From positions 124,001 through 188,000 of the forward strand of contig NZ_JAFVLN010000011.1 in assembly GCF_017377775.1 (NCBI RefSeq): DNA of 64,000 nt, read 5' to 3'. Below the pieces are notes generated by a model. It was not told the DNA's origin. It worked only from the letters and a program-made list of their open reading frames with translations, and made no database searches. A program made the position numbers and the translations under genes. Of this stretch, positions 20,651 to 29,249 are shown piece after piece (position 1 is the stretch's first letter; each line of letters begins with the position of its first letter). The stretch comes from Streptomyces sp. VRA16 Mangrove soil. GTDB taxonomy: Bacteria; Actinomycetota; Actinomycetes; Streptomycetales; Streptomycetaceae.

Positions 20651-20934
20651 TGAGCGAGAAGACTGTGACTGAAGAGACCGCCGCCCGCGGCTTCCGCAAG
20701 ACCCGTGAGGGTCTGGTCGTCAGCGACAAGATGGACAAGACCGTCGTCGTCGCCGTCGAGGACCGCGTCAAGCACGCCCTGTACGGCAAGGTCATCCGCC
20801 GTACGAACAAGCTCAAGGCCCACGACGAGCAGAACGCTGCCGGCGTCGGCGACCGCGTCCTCCTGATGGAGACGCGTCCGCTGTCGGCGACCAAGCGCTG
20901 GCGCGTCGTCGAGATCCTCGAGAAGGCCAAGTAA
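20650..20934 (+). CDS. rpsQ: 30S ribosomal protein S17
   Basis: Early-assembly protein of the 30S body; 94 residues with the OB-fold core (TREGLVVSDKMDKTVVVAVEDRVKHALYGKVIRRTNKLKAHDE). It is the last gene of the S10 section, followed by two alternative hairpins before rplN. Confidence 0.97.
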   Translation: MSEKTVTEETAARGFRKTREGLVVSDKMDKTVVVAVEDRVKHALYGKVIRRTNKLKAHDEQNAAGVGDRVLLMETRPLSATKRWRVVEILEKAK

Positions 20935-20938
20935 TTCT

Positions 20939-21015
20939 CTGAGGGGTATCCCTCAGGGTTCGTTCCGCCAGGCTCGGCAGGGGTCCCGTAACAGGACCCC
21001 TGCCGGGAACCGGCA
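20939..21015 (+). terminator. rpsQ-rplN attenuator-like hairpin cluster
   Basis: Three hairpins in the S10/spc junction: CTGAGGG-GTAT-CCCTCAG (20939-20956); a perfect 12-bp stem CGGCAGGGGTCC/GGACCCCTGCCG (20975-20986 with 20994-21005, 7-nt loop); and TGCCGG-GAA-CCGGCA (21001-21015). The last two share bases 21001-21005 and so exclude each other. There is no U-tract. Confidence 0.7.
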
Positions 21016-21033
21016 GACAAACAGGAGATAGAC

Positions 21034-21402
21034 GTGATCCAGCAGGAGTCGCGACTTCGCGTCGCCGACAACACTGGTGCCAAGGAGATCCTTTGCATCC
21101 GTGTTCTCGGTGGCTCGGGTCGCCGCTACGCGGGCATCGGTGACGTCATCGTCGCCACCGTCAAGGACGCGATCCCCGGTGGCAACGTGAAGAAGGGTGA
21201 CGTCGTCAAGGCGGTCATCGTTCGCACCGTCAAGGAGCGCCGCCGTCCGGACGGCTCGTACATCCGCTTCGACGAGAACGCCGCCGTCATTCTGAAGAAC
21301 GACGGCGACCCTCGCGGCACCCGTATCTTCGGCCCGGTGGGCCGTGAGCTGCGCGAGAAGAAGTTCATGAAGATCATCTCGCTCGCGCCGGAGGTGCTGT
21401 AA
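21034..21402 (+). CDS. rplN: 50S ribosomal protein L14
   Basis: Interface protein of the large subunit, 122 residues, beginning MIQQESRLRVADNTGAKEILCIRVLGGS. The GTG start follows AGGAGATAGAC. It is the first gene of the spc section and lies 99 nt after rpsQ. Confidence 0.97.
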   Translation: MIQQESRLRVADNTGAKEILCIRVLGGSGRRYAGIGDVIVATVKDAIPGGNVKKGDVVKAVIVRTVKERRRPDGSYIRFDENAAVILKNDGDPRGTRIFGPVGRELREKKFMKIISLAPEVL

Positions 21403-21404
21403 GC

Positions 21405-21728
21405 ATGAAGATCAAGAAGGGCGACCTGGTCCAGGTCATCACCGGTAAGGACAAGGGCAAGCAGGGCAAGGTCATTGCCGCTTACCCGCGCGAGGAGCGC
21501 GTCCTGGTCGAGGGTGTCAACCGGGTCAAGAAGCACACCAAGGCCGGCCCCACGGCCTCCGGCTCGCAGGCCGGTGGCATCGTCACGACCGAGGCGCCCG
21601 TCCACGTCTCCAACGTCCAGCTGGTCGTTGAGAAGGACGGCAACAAGGTCGTCACGCGCGTCGGTTACCGCTTCGACGACGAAGGCAACAAGATCCGCGT
21701 TGCCAAGCGGACGGGTGAGGACATCTGA
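21405..21728 (+). CDS. rplX: 50S ribosomal protein L24
   Basis: Assembly initiator of the 50S subunit, 107 residues, with the KOW motif (KIKKGDLVQVITGKDKGKQGKV). Two bases separate it from rplN, and its stop overlaps the rplE start (TGATG). Confidence 0.97.
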   Translation: MKIKKGDLVQVITGKDKGKQGKVIAAYPREERVLVEGVNRVKKHTKAGPTASGSQAGGIVTTEAPVHVSNVQLVVEKDGNKVVTRVGYRFDDEGNKIRVAKRTGEDI

Positions 21729-22285
21729 TGACGACCACCACTTCCCCGCGTCTGAAGCAGAAGTACCGCGACGAGATCAAGGGCAAGCTGCAGGAGGAGT
21801 TCTCGTACGAGAACGTCATGCAGATCCCCGGCCTGGTCAAGATCGTGGTCAACATGGGTGTCGGTGACGCTGCGCGTGACTCGAAGCTCATGGACGGTGC
21901 TGTCCGCGACCTGACCACCATCACGGGTCAGAAGCCGGCCATCACCAAGGCCCGCAAGTCCATCGCGCAGTTCAAGCTGCGTGAGGGTCAGCCCATCGGC
22001 GCGCACGTCACCCTGCGTGGCGACCGCATGTGGGAGTTCCTGGACCGCACCCTGTCGCTCGCGCTGCCGCGCATCCGCGACTTCCGTGGTCTGTCGCCGA
22101 AGCAGTTCGACGGCCGTGGCAACTACACCTTCGGTCTCACCGAGCAGGTCATGTTCCACGAGATCGACCAGGACAAGATCGACCGCGTCCGGGGTATGGA
22201 CATCACCGTGGTCACCACGGCGACCAACGACGACGAGGGCCGCGCCCTCCTTCGTCACCTCGGCTTCCCGTTCAAGGAGGCGTAA
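21728..22285 (+). CDS. rplE: 50S ribosomal protein L5
   Basis: 5S rRNA-binding protein of the central protuberance; 185 residues. The block MQIPGLVKIVVNMGVGDAARDSK and the C-terminal MDITVVTTATNDDEGRALL are canonical. Confidence 0.97.
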   Translation: MTTTTSPRLKQKYRDEIKGKLQEEFSYENVMQIPGLVKIVVNMGVGDAARDSKLMDGAVRDLTTITGQKPAITKARKSIAQFKLREGQPIGAHVTLRGDRMWEFLDRTLSLALPRIRDFRGLSPKQFDGRGNYTFGLTEQVMFHEIDQDKIDRVRGMDITVVTTATNDDEGRALLRHLGFPFKEA

Positions 22286-22290
22286 GCGAG

Positions 22291-22476
22291 ATGGCGAAGA
22301 AGGCTCTGATTGCCAAGGCTGCTCGTAAGCCCAAGTTCGGTGTGCGTGCCTACACCCGCTGCCAGCGCTGTGGCCGCCCGCACTCCGTGTACCGCAAGTT
22401 CGGCCTCTGCCGCGTGTGCCTTCGTGAGATGGCTCACCGTGGCGAGCTGCCGGGCGTGACCAAGAGCTCCTGGTAA
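22291..22476 (+). CDS. rpsN: 30S ribosomal protein S14 type Z (zinc form)
   Basis: Small-subunit head protein, 61 residues, the short zinc-binding form with CQRC and CRVC supplying four cysteines. Streptomyces usually also carry a cysteine-free paralogue elsewhere, induced on zinc starvation; this is the housekeeping copy within the spc operon. Confidence 0.96.
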   Translation: MAKKALIAKAARKPKFGVRAYTRCQRCGRPHSVYRKFGLCRVCLREMAHRGELPGVTKSSW

Positions 22477-22687
22477 TCCCCTAGTTGGGACTGCCCGGAT
22501 CTCTCGGTAAGTAAAGGGTCGGCAGTGGCCCCTGCTCTCATGGCTTAGGCTAGGAGGGTTGGGCGCTTCTGCCGCCCTGACCGACTTACTACGCCGTAGG
22601 TCCCCGCGCCGCACCCGTCCCGCCCCTGTGTGGGGAGAGGGATGGCGCATACAGGAAACCCCGGCGAGAGAGGCCGAAGGCCAATTC

Positions 22688-23086
22688 ATGACCATGACTG
22701 ATCCGATCGCAGACATGCTTACGCGTCTGCGGAACGCGAACTCGGCGTACCACGACACCGTGGCTATGCCGCACAGCAAGATCAAGTCGCACATCGCCGA
22801 GATCCTCCAGCAGGAGGGTTTCATCACCGGCTGGAAGGTCGAGGACGCCGAGGTCGGCAAGAACCTCGTCCTCGAGCTGAAGTTCGGCCCGAACCGTGAG
22901 CGTTCGATCGCCGGCATCAAGCGCATCTCCAAGCCGGGTCTGCGCGTTTACGCGAAGTCCACCAACCTGCCGAAGGTCCTCGGTGGCCTGGGCGTGGCGA
23001 TCATCTCCACGTCGCACGGTCTCCTGACCGGCCAGCAGGCAGGCAAGAAGGGCGTGGGTGGGGAAGTCCTCGCCTACGTCTGGTAG
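22688..23086 (+). CDS. rpsH: 30S ribosomal protein S8
   Basis: 16S central-domain binder and, in E. coli, the repressor of the spc operon; 132 residues starting MTMTDPIADMLTRLRNANS. The C-terminal signature VGGEVLAYVW is present. The ATG at 22688 follows GAAGG; in-frame upstream codons are leader. The 211-nt gap after rpsN is one of the longest within the operon. It holds a TAGGCT at 22546 without a good -35, so an internal promoter is only possible. Confidence 0.96.
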   Translation: MTMTDPIADMLTRLRNANSAYHDTVAMPHSKIKSHIAEILQQEGFITGWKVEDAEVGKNLVLELKFGPNRERSIAGIKRISKPGLRVYAKSTNLPKVLGGLGVAIISTSHGLLTGQQAGKKGVGGEVLAYVW

Positions 23087-23111
23087 CGGAAGGGAACAGG
23101 AGGAAACAGCT

Positions 23112-23651
23112 ATGTCGCGTATTGGCAAGCTCCCCATCACGGTTCCCGCCGGCGTGGACGTCACCATCGACGGCCAGACGGTCACGGTCAAGGGCTCTAA
23201 GGGCACCCTGACCCACACCGTCGCGGCGCCGATCGAGATCGCCAAGGGTGAGGACGGCGTTCTCAACGTCACCCGCCCGAACGACGAGCGTCAGAACAAG
23301 GCCCTGCACGGCCTGTCCCGCACGCTGGTGGCGAACATGATCACCGGCGTGACCACGGGTTACGTGAAGAAGCTCGAGATCAGCGGTGTCGGTTACCGCG
23401 TTCTGGCGAAGGGCTCCAACCTGGAGTTCTCGCTCGGCTACAGCCACCCGATCCTGGTCGAGGCGCCCGAGGGCATCTCGTTCAAGGTCGAATCGGCGAC
23501 CAAGTTCTCGGTCGAGGGCATCGACAAGCAGAAGGTCGGCGAGGTTGCGGCCAACATCCGCAAGCTGCGCAAGCCCGACCCGTACAAGGCCAAGGGCGTC
23601 AAGTACGAAGGCGAAGTCATCCGCCGCAAGGTCGGAAAGGCGGGTAAGTAA
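23112..23651 (+). CDS. rplF: 50S ribosomal protein L6
   Basis: Large-subunit protein next to the factor-binding site; 179 residues from MSRIGKLPITVPAGVDV. The C-terminal RKPDPYKAKGVKYEGEVIRRKVGKAGK (in part) is typical. The ATG at 23112 has AGGAGGAAAC upstream; an in-frame GTG inside rpsH is rejected. Confidence 0.97.
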   Translation: MSRIGKLPITVPAGVDVTIDGQTVTVKGSKGTLTHTVAAPIEIAKGEDGVLNVTRPNDERQNKALHGLSRTLVANMITGVTTGYVKKLEISGVGYRVLAKGSNLEFSLGYSHPILVEAPEGISFKVESATKFSVEGIDKQKVGEVAANIRKLRKPDPYKAKGVKYEGEVIRRKVGKAGK

Positions 23652-23654
23652 GCC

Positions 23655-24038
23655 ATGGCATACGGTCAGAAGATTGCTAAGGGCGACGCTTACAAGCGTG
23701 CTGCCATCAAGCGGCGTCACATCCGTATCCGTAAGCACATCTCGGGTACGGCTGAGCGTCCGCGCCTGGTCGTGACGCGCTCGAACCGCAACATCGTGGC
23801 CCAGGTCATCGACGACGTTAAGGGTCACACCCTCGCGTCGGCGTCGACCCTGGACAGCTCGATCCGCGGTGGCGAGGGCGACAAGTCCGCGCAGGCCAAG
23901 TCGGTCGGCGCCCTGGTCGCCGAGCGCGCCAAGGCTGCCGGTGTCGAGGCTGTCGTGTTCGACCGTGGTGGTAACCAGTACGCCGGGCGCATCGCCGCCC
24001 TGGCGGACGCCGCCCGCGAAGCCGGCCTGAAGTTCTGA
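23655..24038 (+). CDS. rplR: 50S ribosomal protein L18
   Basis: 5S rRNA-binding protein, 127 residues. ISGTAERPRLVVTRSNRNIVAQVIDD and the C-terminal GYRYHG-equivalent VVFDRGGNQYAGRIAALADAAREAGLKF region (in part) identify it. It starts 3 nt after rplF. Confidence 0.97.
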   Translation: MAYGQKIAKGDAYKRAAIKRRHIRIRKHISGTAERPRLVVTRSNRNIVAQVIDDVKGHTLASASTLDSSIRGGEGDKSAQAKSVGALVAERAKAAGVEAVVFDRGGNQYAGRIAALADAAREAGLKF

Positions 24039-24079
24039 GCCGGTTCCGTAGCTAGCGGAAACAGAGAGAGGTAATTCCA

Positions 24080-24685
24080 ATGGCTGGACCCCAGCGCCGC
24101 GGTGGCGGTGCCGGTGGCGGCGAGCGGCGGGACCGGAAGGGTCGCGACGGTGGCAACGCCGCCGCCGAGAAGACCGCGTACGTTGAGCGCGTTGTCGCGA
24201 TCAACCGCGTCGCCAAGGTTGTGAAGGGTGGTCGTCGCTTCAGCTTCACCGCGCTGGTCGTGGTGGGCGACGGTGACGGCACCGTGGGTGTCGGTTACGG
24301 CAAGGCCAAGGAGGTGCCGGCCGCCATCGCCAAGGGTGTTGAGGAGGCCAAGAAGCACTTCTTCAAGGTCCCCCGTATCCAGGGCACCATCCCGCACCCG
24401 ATCCAGGGTGAGAAGGCTGCCGGCGTCGTGCTGCTCAAGCCCGCGTCCCCGGGTACCGGTGTTATCGCCGGTGGTCCGGTGCGCGCCGTGCTCGAGTGCG
24501 CCGGCGTTCACGACATCCTGTCGAAGTCGCTCGGCTCCGACAACGCGATCAACATCGTGCACGCGACCGTGGAGGCCCTGAAGGGCCTGCAGCGCCCCGA
24601 GGAGATCGCGGCTCGCCGTGGTCTGCCGCTCGAGGACGTTGCCCCCGCGGCTCTGCTGCGTGCGCGTGCCGGGGCTGGTGCGTAA
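24080..24685 (+). CDS. rpsE: 30S ribosomal protein S5
   Basis: Accuracy-centre protein of the mRNA entry site; 201 residues. A Gly/Arg-rich N-terminal extension (QRRGGGAGGGERRDRKGRDGG) precedes the normal core with VVKGGRRFSFTALVVVGD and GYGKAKEVP. The stop overlaps the rpmD start (TAATG). Confidence 0.97.
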   Translation: MAGPQRRGGGAGGGERRDRKGRDGGNAAAEKTAYVERVVAINRVAKVVKGGRRFSFTALVVVGDGDGTVGVGYGKAKEVPAAIAKGVEEAKKHFFKVPRIQGTIPHPIQGEKAAGVVLLKPASPGTGVIAGGPVRAVLECAGVHDILSKSLGSDNAINIVHATVEALKGLQRPEEIAARRGLPLEDVAPAALLRARAGAGA

Positions 24686-24864
24686 TGGCACAGCTCAAGA
24701 TCACGCAGGTCAAGTCGTACATCGGCAGCAAGCAGAACCACCGTGACACCCTGCGTTCCCTTGGTCTCAAGGGCATCAACACGCAGGTCGTCAAGGAGGA
24801 CCGCCCCGAGTTCCGCGGCATGGTGCACACCGTCCGCCACCTCGTGACGGTTGAGGAGGTCTGA
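24685..24864 (+). CDS. rpmD: 50S ribosomal protein L30
   Basis: A 59-residue large-subunit protein (LKITQVKSYIGSKQNHRDTLRSLGL.. VRHLVTVEEV). The ATG is fused to the rpsE stop. Confidence 0.96.
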   Translation: MAQLKITQVKSYIGSKQNHRDTLRSLGLKGINTQVVKEDRPEFRGMVHTVRHLVTVEEV

Positions 24865-24866
24865 TC

Positions 24867-25322
24867 ATGGCGGAGAACAACCCGCTCAAGATCCACAACC
24901 TCCGTCCGGCCCCCGGCGCCAAGACCGCCAAGACCCGTGTCGGTCGTGGTGAGGCGTCGAAGGGTAAGACGGCAGGTCGCGGTACCAAGGGCACCAAGGC
25001 CCGCTACCAGGTTCCGGAGCGCTTCGAGGGTGGCCAGATGCCCCTCCACATGCGTCTTCCGAAGCTCAAGGGCTTCAAGAACCCCTTCAAGGTCGAGTTC
25101 CAGGTCGTGAACCTGGACAAGCTCGCCTCGCTGTACCCCGAGGGTGGCGAAGTCACCGTCGAGGGTCTGGTGGAGAAGGGCGCTGTCCGCAAGAACAGCC
25201 TCGTCAAGGTCCTGGGCCAGGGCGAGATCACCGTGGCGCTGCAGGTGACGGTCGACGCCGTCTCCGGCTCCGCCAAGGAGAAGATCACCGCCGCCGGCGG
25301 TACGGTCACCGAGCTCGTCTGA
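24867..25322 (+). CDS. rplO: 50S ribosomal protein L15
   Basis: A 151-residue late-assembly protein: basic N-terminal part with GRGEASKGKTAGRGTKGTKAR and the globular C-terminal domain. It is the last ribosomal protein before secY and is followed by a strong terminator-like hairpin. Confidence 0.97.
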   Translation: MAENNPLKIHNLRPAPGAKTAKTRVGRGEASKGKTAGRGTKGTKARYQVPERFEGGQMPLHMRLPKLKGFKNPFKVEFQVVNLDKLASLYPEGGEVTVEGLVEKGAVRKNSLVKVLGQGEITVALQVTVDAVSGSAKEKITAAGGTVTELV

Positions 25323-25334
25323 GCGCAGTGACGT

Positions 25335-25388
25335 GAACGATCCCGACCGGGGATACCCCACAAATGGGGTATCCCCGGTTGGTCGTTC
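25335..25388 (+). terminator. rplO-secY hairpin
   Basis: Perfect 15-bp stem (25346-25360 with 25365-25379) with a CAAA loop, flanked by an outer GAACGA/TCGTTC pairing. A very stable intercistronic terminator or attenuator that would set secY-adk expression apart from spc. TTGACC at 25470-25475 might be a secY -35, but its -10 is poor. Confidence 0.8.
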
Positions 25389-25544
25389 CTAGGGGGGCAG
25401 GTACGCCGGTAAGGTGGCCTCCGCTGTTAATTTCCGGGATCTGCGTGCCCCCGGCACCAATCCCGGGTCTTGACCGTTACGTATTCGTCGAATCCTCAAG
25501 ACCGTCACCTCTGACGCACGCGCGCGGGGGTCGCAGGAGGCACC

Positions 25545-26858
25545 GTGCTCACCGCGTTCGCCCGGGCGTTCAAGACGCCCGACCTGCGCAAGAAGCTGCT
25601 CTTCACGCTGGGCATCGTCGTGATCTACCGGCTCGGGGCCCACATCCCGATCCCCGGGGTGGATTACACGAGCGTCCAGACGTGCATGGACCAGGCCAGT
25701 TCCAGTACCGGCCTGTTCGGTCTGGTCAACATGTTCAGCGGTGGCGCGCTGCTCCAGATCACGGTCTTCGCGCTCGGCATCATGCCGTACATCACCGCGA
25801 GCATCATTCTGCAGCTGCTCACCGTGGTGATCCCGCGTCTGGAGGCCCTCAAGAAGGAGGGTCAGGCCGGTACCGCGAAGATCACCCAGTACACCCGCTA
25901 CCTGACCGTGGCGCTCGCCATCCTTCAGGGCACCGGCCTCGTGGCCACCGCCCGCACCGGCGCCCTCTTCCAGGGCTGCTCGGCCGCCAGCCAGATCGTT
26001 CCGGACCAGTCCATCTTCATCACCATCACGATGGTGATCACGATGACCGCCGGTACCTGCGTGATGATGTGGCTCGGTGAGCTCATCACCGACCGCGGCA
26101 TCGGCAACGGCATGTCGATCCTGATGTTCATCTCGATCGCCGCCACCTTCCCGTCCGCCCTGTGGTCCATCAAGAAGCAGGGTTCGCTGGCCGACGGCTG
26201 GATCGAGTTCGGCACCGTCATCCTCGTCGGCCTGGTCATGGTCGGCCTGGTGGTCTTCGTCGAGCAGGCCCAGCGCCGTATCCCGGTGCAGTACGCGAAG
26301 CGCATGATCGGCCGCCGTTCCTACGGCGGTACGTCTACGTACATCCCGCTCAAGGTGAACCAGGCGGGTGTGATCCCTGTCATCTTCGCCTCGTCGCTGC
26401 TCTACATCCCGGCACTCGTCGCCCAGTTCGCGGGTGGCGACTCGTCGTGGAAGCTGTGGATCGACGACCACCTGACCAAGGGAAATCACCCGATTTACAT
26501 CGTCACGTACTTCCTTTTGATCGTGTTCTTCGCCTTCTTCTACGTGGCGATCTCGTTCAACCCCGAGGAAGTCGCGGACAACATGAAGAAGTATGGTGGC
26601 TTCATCCCGGGCATCCGGGCTGGCCGACCGACCGCTGAGTACCTTTCGTACGTGCTCAACCGGATCACCTGGCCGGGTTCGCTGTACTTGGGTCTGATCG
26701 CTCTCGTACCGACGATGGCGTTGGTTGGTTTCGGGGCAAACCAGAACTTCCCGTTCGGCGGCACCAGCATCCTGATCATCGTGGGTGTTGGTCTGGAGAC
26801 GGTGAAGCAGATCGAGAGCCAGCTCCAGCAGCGCAATTACGAAGGGTTCCTCCGCTGA
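25545..26858 (+). CDS. secY: protein translocase subunit SecY
   Basis: Channel subunit of the SecYEG translocon in the cytoplasmic membrane; 437 residues with ten predicted transmembrane helices. The plug and lateral-gate helices (GIVVIYRLGAHIPIPGVD) and the cytoplasmic loop KRMIGRRSYGGTSTYIPLKVN are typical. The GTG start has CAGGAGGCACC upstream. The stop overlaps the adk start (TGATG). Confidence 0.98.
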   Translation: MLTAFARAFKTPDLRKKLLFTLGIVVIYRLGAHIPIPGVDYTSVQTCMDQASSSTGLFGLVNMFSGGALLQITVFALGIMPYITASIILQLLTVVIPRLEALKKEGQAGTAKITQYTRYLTVALAILQGTGLVATARTGALFQGCSAASQIVPDQSIFITITMVITMTAGTCVMMWLGELITDRGIGNGMSILMFISIAATFPSALWSIKKQGSLADGWIEFGTVILVGLVMVGLVVFVEQAQRRIPVQYAKRMIGRRSYGGTSTYIPLKVNQAGVIPVIFASSLLYIPALVAQFAGGDSSWKLWIDDHLTKGNHPIYIVTYFLLIVFFAFFYVAISFNPEEVADNMKKYGGFIPGIRAGRPTAEYLSYVLNRITWPGSLYLGLIALVPTMALVGFGANQNFPFGGTSILIIVGVGLETVKQIESQLQQRNYEGFLR

Positions 26859-27505
26859 TGCGAATCGTCCTCGTCGGGCCGCCCGGTGCTGGCAAGGGAA
26901 CGCAGGCCGCGTTCCTCGCCAAGAACCTGTCGATCCCGCACATCTCCACGGGCGACCTCTTCCGTGCCAACATCAGCCAGGGCACGGAGCTGGGCAAGAA
27001 GGCCAAGTCCTACATGGACGCGGGCCAGCTCGTCCCGGACGAGGTCACCATCGGGATGGCCAAGGACCGCATGGAGCAGCCGGACGCCGTCAACGGCTTC
27101 CTGCTCGACGGCTTCCCGCGCAACGTCTCGCAGGCCGAGGCGCTCGACGTCGCCCTCAAGGCCGACGACGTGAAGCTCGACGCGGTCCTGGACCTGGAGG
27201 TCCCCGAGGACGAGGTGGTCAAGCGCATCGCCGGCCGCCGCATCTGCCGTAACGAATCGGCTCACGTCTTCCATGTCGTGTACAAGCAGCCCGCGACCGA
27301 GGGCGTCTGCGACGTCTGCGGCGGCGAGCTGTACCAGCGCGACGACGACAAGGAAGAGACCGTCCGCAAGCGGCTCGAGGTCTACCACACGCAGACCGAG
27401 CCGATCATCGACTACTACCGGGAGCAGGGGCTCGTCGTGACGATCTCCGCCCTGGGCAAGGTCGAGGAAGTGACGGCGCGGGCCATGGAGGCCCTGGGGC
27501 GCTGA
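26858..27505 (+). CDS. adk: adenylate kinase
   Basis: Interconverts ATP, AMP and ADP; 215 residues. P-loop GPPGAGKGT is at 7-15; the AMP-binding region is STGDLFRANI and the signature is FLLDGFPRN. The long LID carries CRNES...CDVCGGELYQRDDD, so three cysteines of the zinc-type lid remain and the fourth position is Glu. It is coupled to secY. Confidence 0.97.
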   Translation: MRIVLVGPPGAGKGTQAAFLAKNLSIPHISTGDLFRANISQGTELGKKAKSYMDAGQLVPDEVTIGMAKDRMEQPDAVNGFLLDGFPRNVSQAEALDVALKADDVKLDAVLDLEVPEDEVVKRIAGRRICRNESAHVFHVVYKQPATEGVCDVCGGELYQRDDDKEETVRKRLEVYHTQTEPIIDYYREQGLVVTISALGKVEEVTARAMEALGR

Positions 27506-27527
27506 TCGCTCCCGCTGTACGTCGCCG

Positions 27528-27561
27528 AGGCCGCGGTTCCCCGTCAGGGGGATCGCGGCCT
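27528..27561 (+). terminator. adk terminator hairpin
   Basis: A 15-bp stem with two G-U pairs (27528-27542 with 27547-27561) and a GTCA loop, just after adk. It separates adk from map. Confidence 0.75.
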
Positions 27562-27567
27562 TAGTGT

Positions 27568-27583
27568 TGGTGTACGTACACCA
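27568..27583. promoter_or_regulatory. 16-bp perfect palindrome upstream of map
   Basis: TGGTGTACGTACACCA, perfectly self-complementary, 30 nt before the map start and directly after a -10-like TAGTGT (27562-27567). It looks like an operator for a dimeric regulator; no factor is identified. Confidence 0.45.
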
Positions 27584-27613
27584 CGTACCGGATGACGGAG
27601 AGCGCAGGCCCCC

Positions 27614-28450
27614 ATGGTGCAGATCAAGACCCCCGACCAGATTCGCAAGATGCGGGAGGCGGGGCTTGTCGTCGCGGCGATCCACGCCGCGACCCGTGAG
27701 GCGGCCGTGCCCGGCGCCACCACCAAGGATCTGGACGAGGTGGCCCGCAAGGTCATCGCCGAGCACGGGGCGAAGTCGAACTTCCTGGGGTACGGCGGCT
27801 TCCCCGCCACCATCTGCACCTCGAAGAACGAGGTCGTGGTCCACGGCATCCCCAGCGACGAGGTCGTCCTGGAAGACGGCGACATCATCTCGATCGACTG
27901 CGGCGCGATCATCGACGGCTGGCACGGTGACGCCGCGTACACCTGCTTCGTCGGCTCCGGGCACGCGCCCGAGCTGATCGAGCTGTCGCGGGTGACCGAG
28001 GAGTCCATGTGGGCCGGGATCGCCGCCATGAAGGCCGGTAACCGGCTCGTGGACGTCTCCCGCGCCATCGAGACGTACATCCGCCGCCAGCCGAAGCCGG
28101 GCGGCGGCAAGTACGGGATCGTCGAGGACTACGGCGGCCACGGCATCGGCACCGAGATGCACATGGACCCGCACCTGCTGAACTACGTCGAGCGGCGTCG
28201 GGGCAAGGGGCCGAAGCTGGTGCCCGGGTTCTGCCTCGCCATCGAGCCGATGGTGGCGCTGGGGACGCCGAAGACCGCGGTGCTGGAGGACGAGTGGACC
28301 GTGGTGTCGACCGACGGGTCCTGGTCCTCGCACTGGGAGCACTCCGTCGCGCTGACGGAGGAGGGGCCGCTCGTGCTCACGTCCCCCGACGGTGGCAAGG
28401 CCAAGCTGGCCTCCATGGGCGTCACCGCCGCGCCCGACCCGCTGGCCTGA
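27614..28450 (+). CDS. map: methionine aminopeptidase, type I
   Basis: Removes the initiator Met from nascent proteins; 278 residues. The dinuclear metal ligands are visible: Asp in SIDCGAIIDGWHGDAAYT (two Asp), His in GGHGIGTEMH, Glu in AIEPM and Glu in HWEHSVALTEEG. The substrate-binding His is in VVVHGIPS. A hairpin before it and the operator-like palindrome suggest it has its own control. A second map paralogue is usual in Streptomyces. Confidence 0.97.
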   Translation: MVQIKTPDQIRKMREAGLVVAAIHAATREAAVPGATTKDLDEVARKVIAEHGAKSNFLGYGGFPATICTSKNEVVVHGIPSDEVVLEDGDIISIDCGAIIDGWHGDAAYTCFVGSGHAPELIELSRVTEESMWAGIAAMKAGNRLVDVSRAIETYIRRQPKPGGGKYGIVEDYGGHGIGTEMHMDPHLLNYVERRRGKGPKLVPGFCLAIEPMVALGTPKTAVLEDEWTVVSTDGSWSSHWEHSVALTEEGPLVLTSPDGGKAKLASMGVTAAPDPLA

Positions 28451-28533
28451 TCGCGGGGCCGGGGGCCGCCCGCTGCGGCGGGGTGGCTGAATGTGCTGCT
28501 TAATGATCTCTGTGGTAGGGGAGAATCCCTGGA

Positions 28534-28563
28534 TTCGTCTTTCCGGGGGTACTGACGTAGACT
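28534..28563 (+). promoter_or_regulatory. candidate infA promoter
   Basis: TTCGTC (28534-28539), an 18-nt spacer, then a good -10 TAGACT (28558-28563), about 80 nt before the infA start. The -35 is weak. Confidence 0.5.
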
Positions 28564-28642
28564 GACTCGTCGGCTCTCGTGTATCGGCATGTCCGCATGC
28601 CAAGCAAGAGTCGATCAAGGTAGTCGATTCGAAGGGCGAAGC

Positions 28643-28864
28643 GTGGCCAAGAAGCAAGGTGCCATCGAGATCGAGGGCACTGTCGTCGAGTCTCTTCCGA
28701 ACGCCATGTTCAAGGTCGAGCTCCAGAACGGCCACCAGGTCCTGGCACACATCAGCGGCAAGATGCGTATGCACTACATCCGTATCCTCCCTGACGACCG
28801 GGTCGTGGTGGAGCTGTCTCCGTACGACCTGACGCGTGGCCGGATCGTCTACCGGTACAAGTAG
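28643..28864 (+). CDS. infA: translation initiation factor IF-1
   Basis: Binds the 30S A site during initiation; 73 residues, a single OB fold (KKQGAIEIEGTVVESLPNAMFKVEL.. GKMRMHYIRILPDDRVVVELSPYDLTRGRI). The GTG at 28643 begins the family N-terminus VAKKQG; in-frame codons from 28589 are leader. Confidence 0.97.
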   Translation: MAKKQGAIEIEGTVVESLPNAMFKVELQNGHQVLAHISGKMRMHYIRILPDDRVVVELSPYDLTRGRIVYRYK

Positions 28865-28923
28865 ATCTTGCCCAAGTCCCGCTTCCGCGGGCCGCCGGCA
28901 ACTGACCCGGAGAACCTCACCAC

Positions 28924-29037
28924 ATGAAGGTCAAGCCGAGCGTCAAGAAGATCTGCGACAAGTGCAGGGTGATCCGCCGTCACGGCCGGGTCATGGTGAT
29001 CTGCGACAACCCGCGCCACAAGCAGCGCCAGGGCTGA
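28924..29037 (+). CDS. rpmJ: 50S ribosomal protein L36 (zinc form)
   Basis: Only 37 residues: MKVKPSVKKICDKCRVIRRHG then VMVICDNPRHKQRQG. The CX2C...CX4H zinc ligands are complete. It lies 59 nt after infA, the usual place. Confidence 0.96.
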   Translation: MKVKPSVKKICDKCRVIRRHGRVMVICDNPRHKQRQG

Positions 29038-29249
29038 CACAGACCCGTTCACTGCAGTTCGTTCGTAGATTTCGCGCGACGCAGCACATTGAGTACATAC
29101 GCAGGGCCCGCCGGCGATGAGTCCGTCTCGTCGTGGCGACACCCCCGGTCGGAGGCCGGGGACCCAGTCCGTACCAACCCTTTCAATGCAGGGGACGGCG
29201 GCTGGGAGCGGTTCTGTTACAGACCTCCGAGTATCAACAGGAGCCTTGA

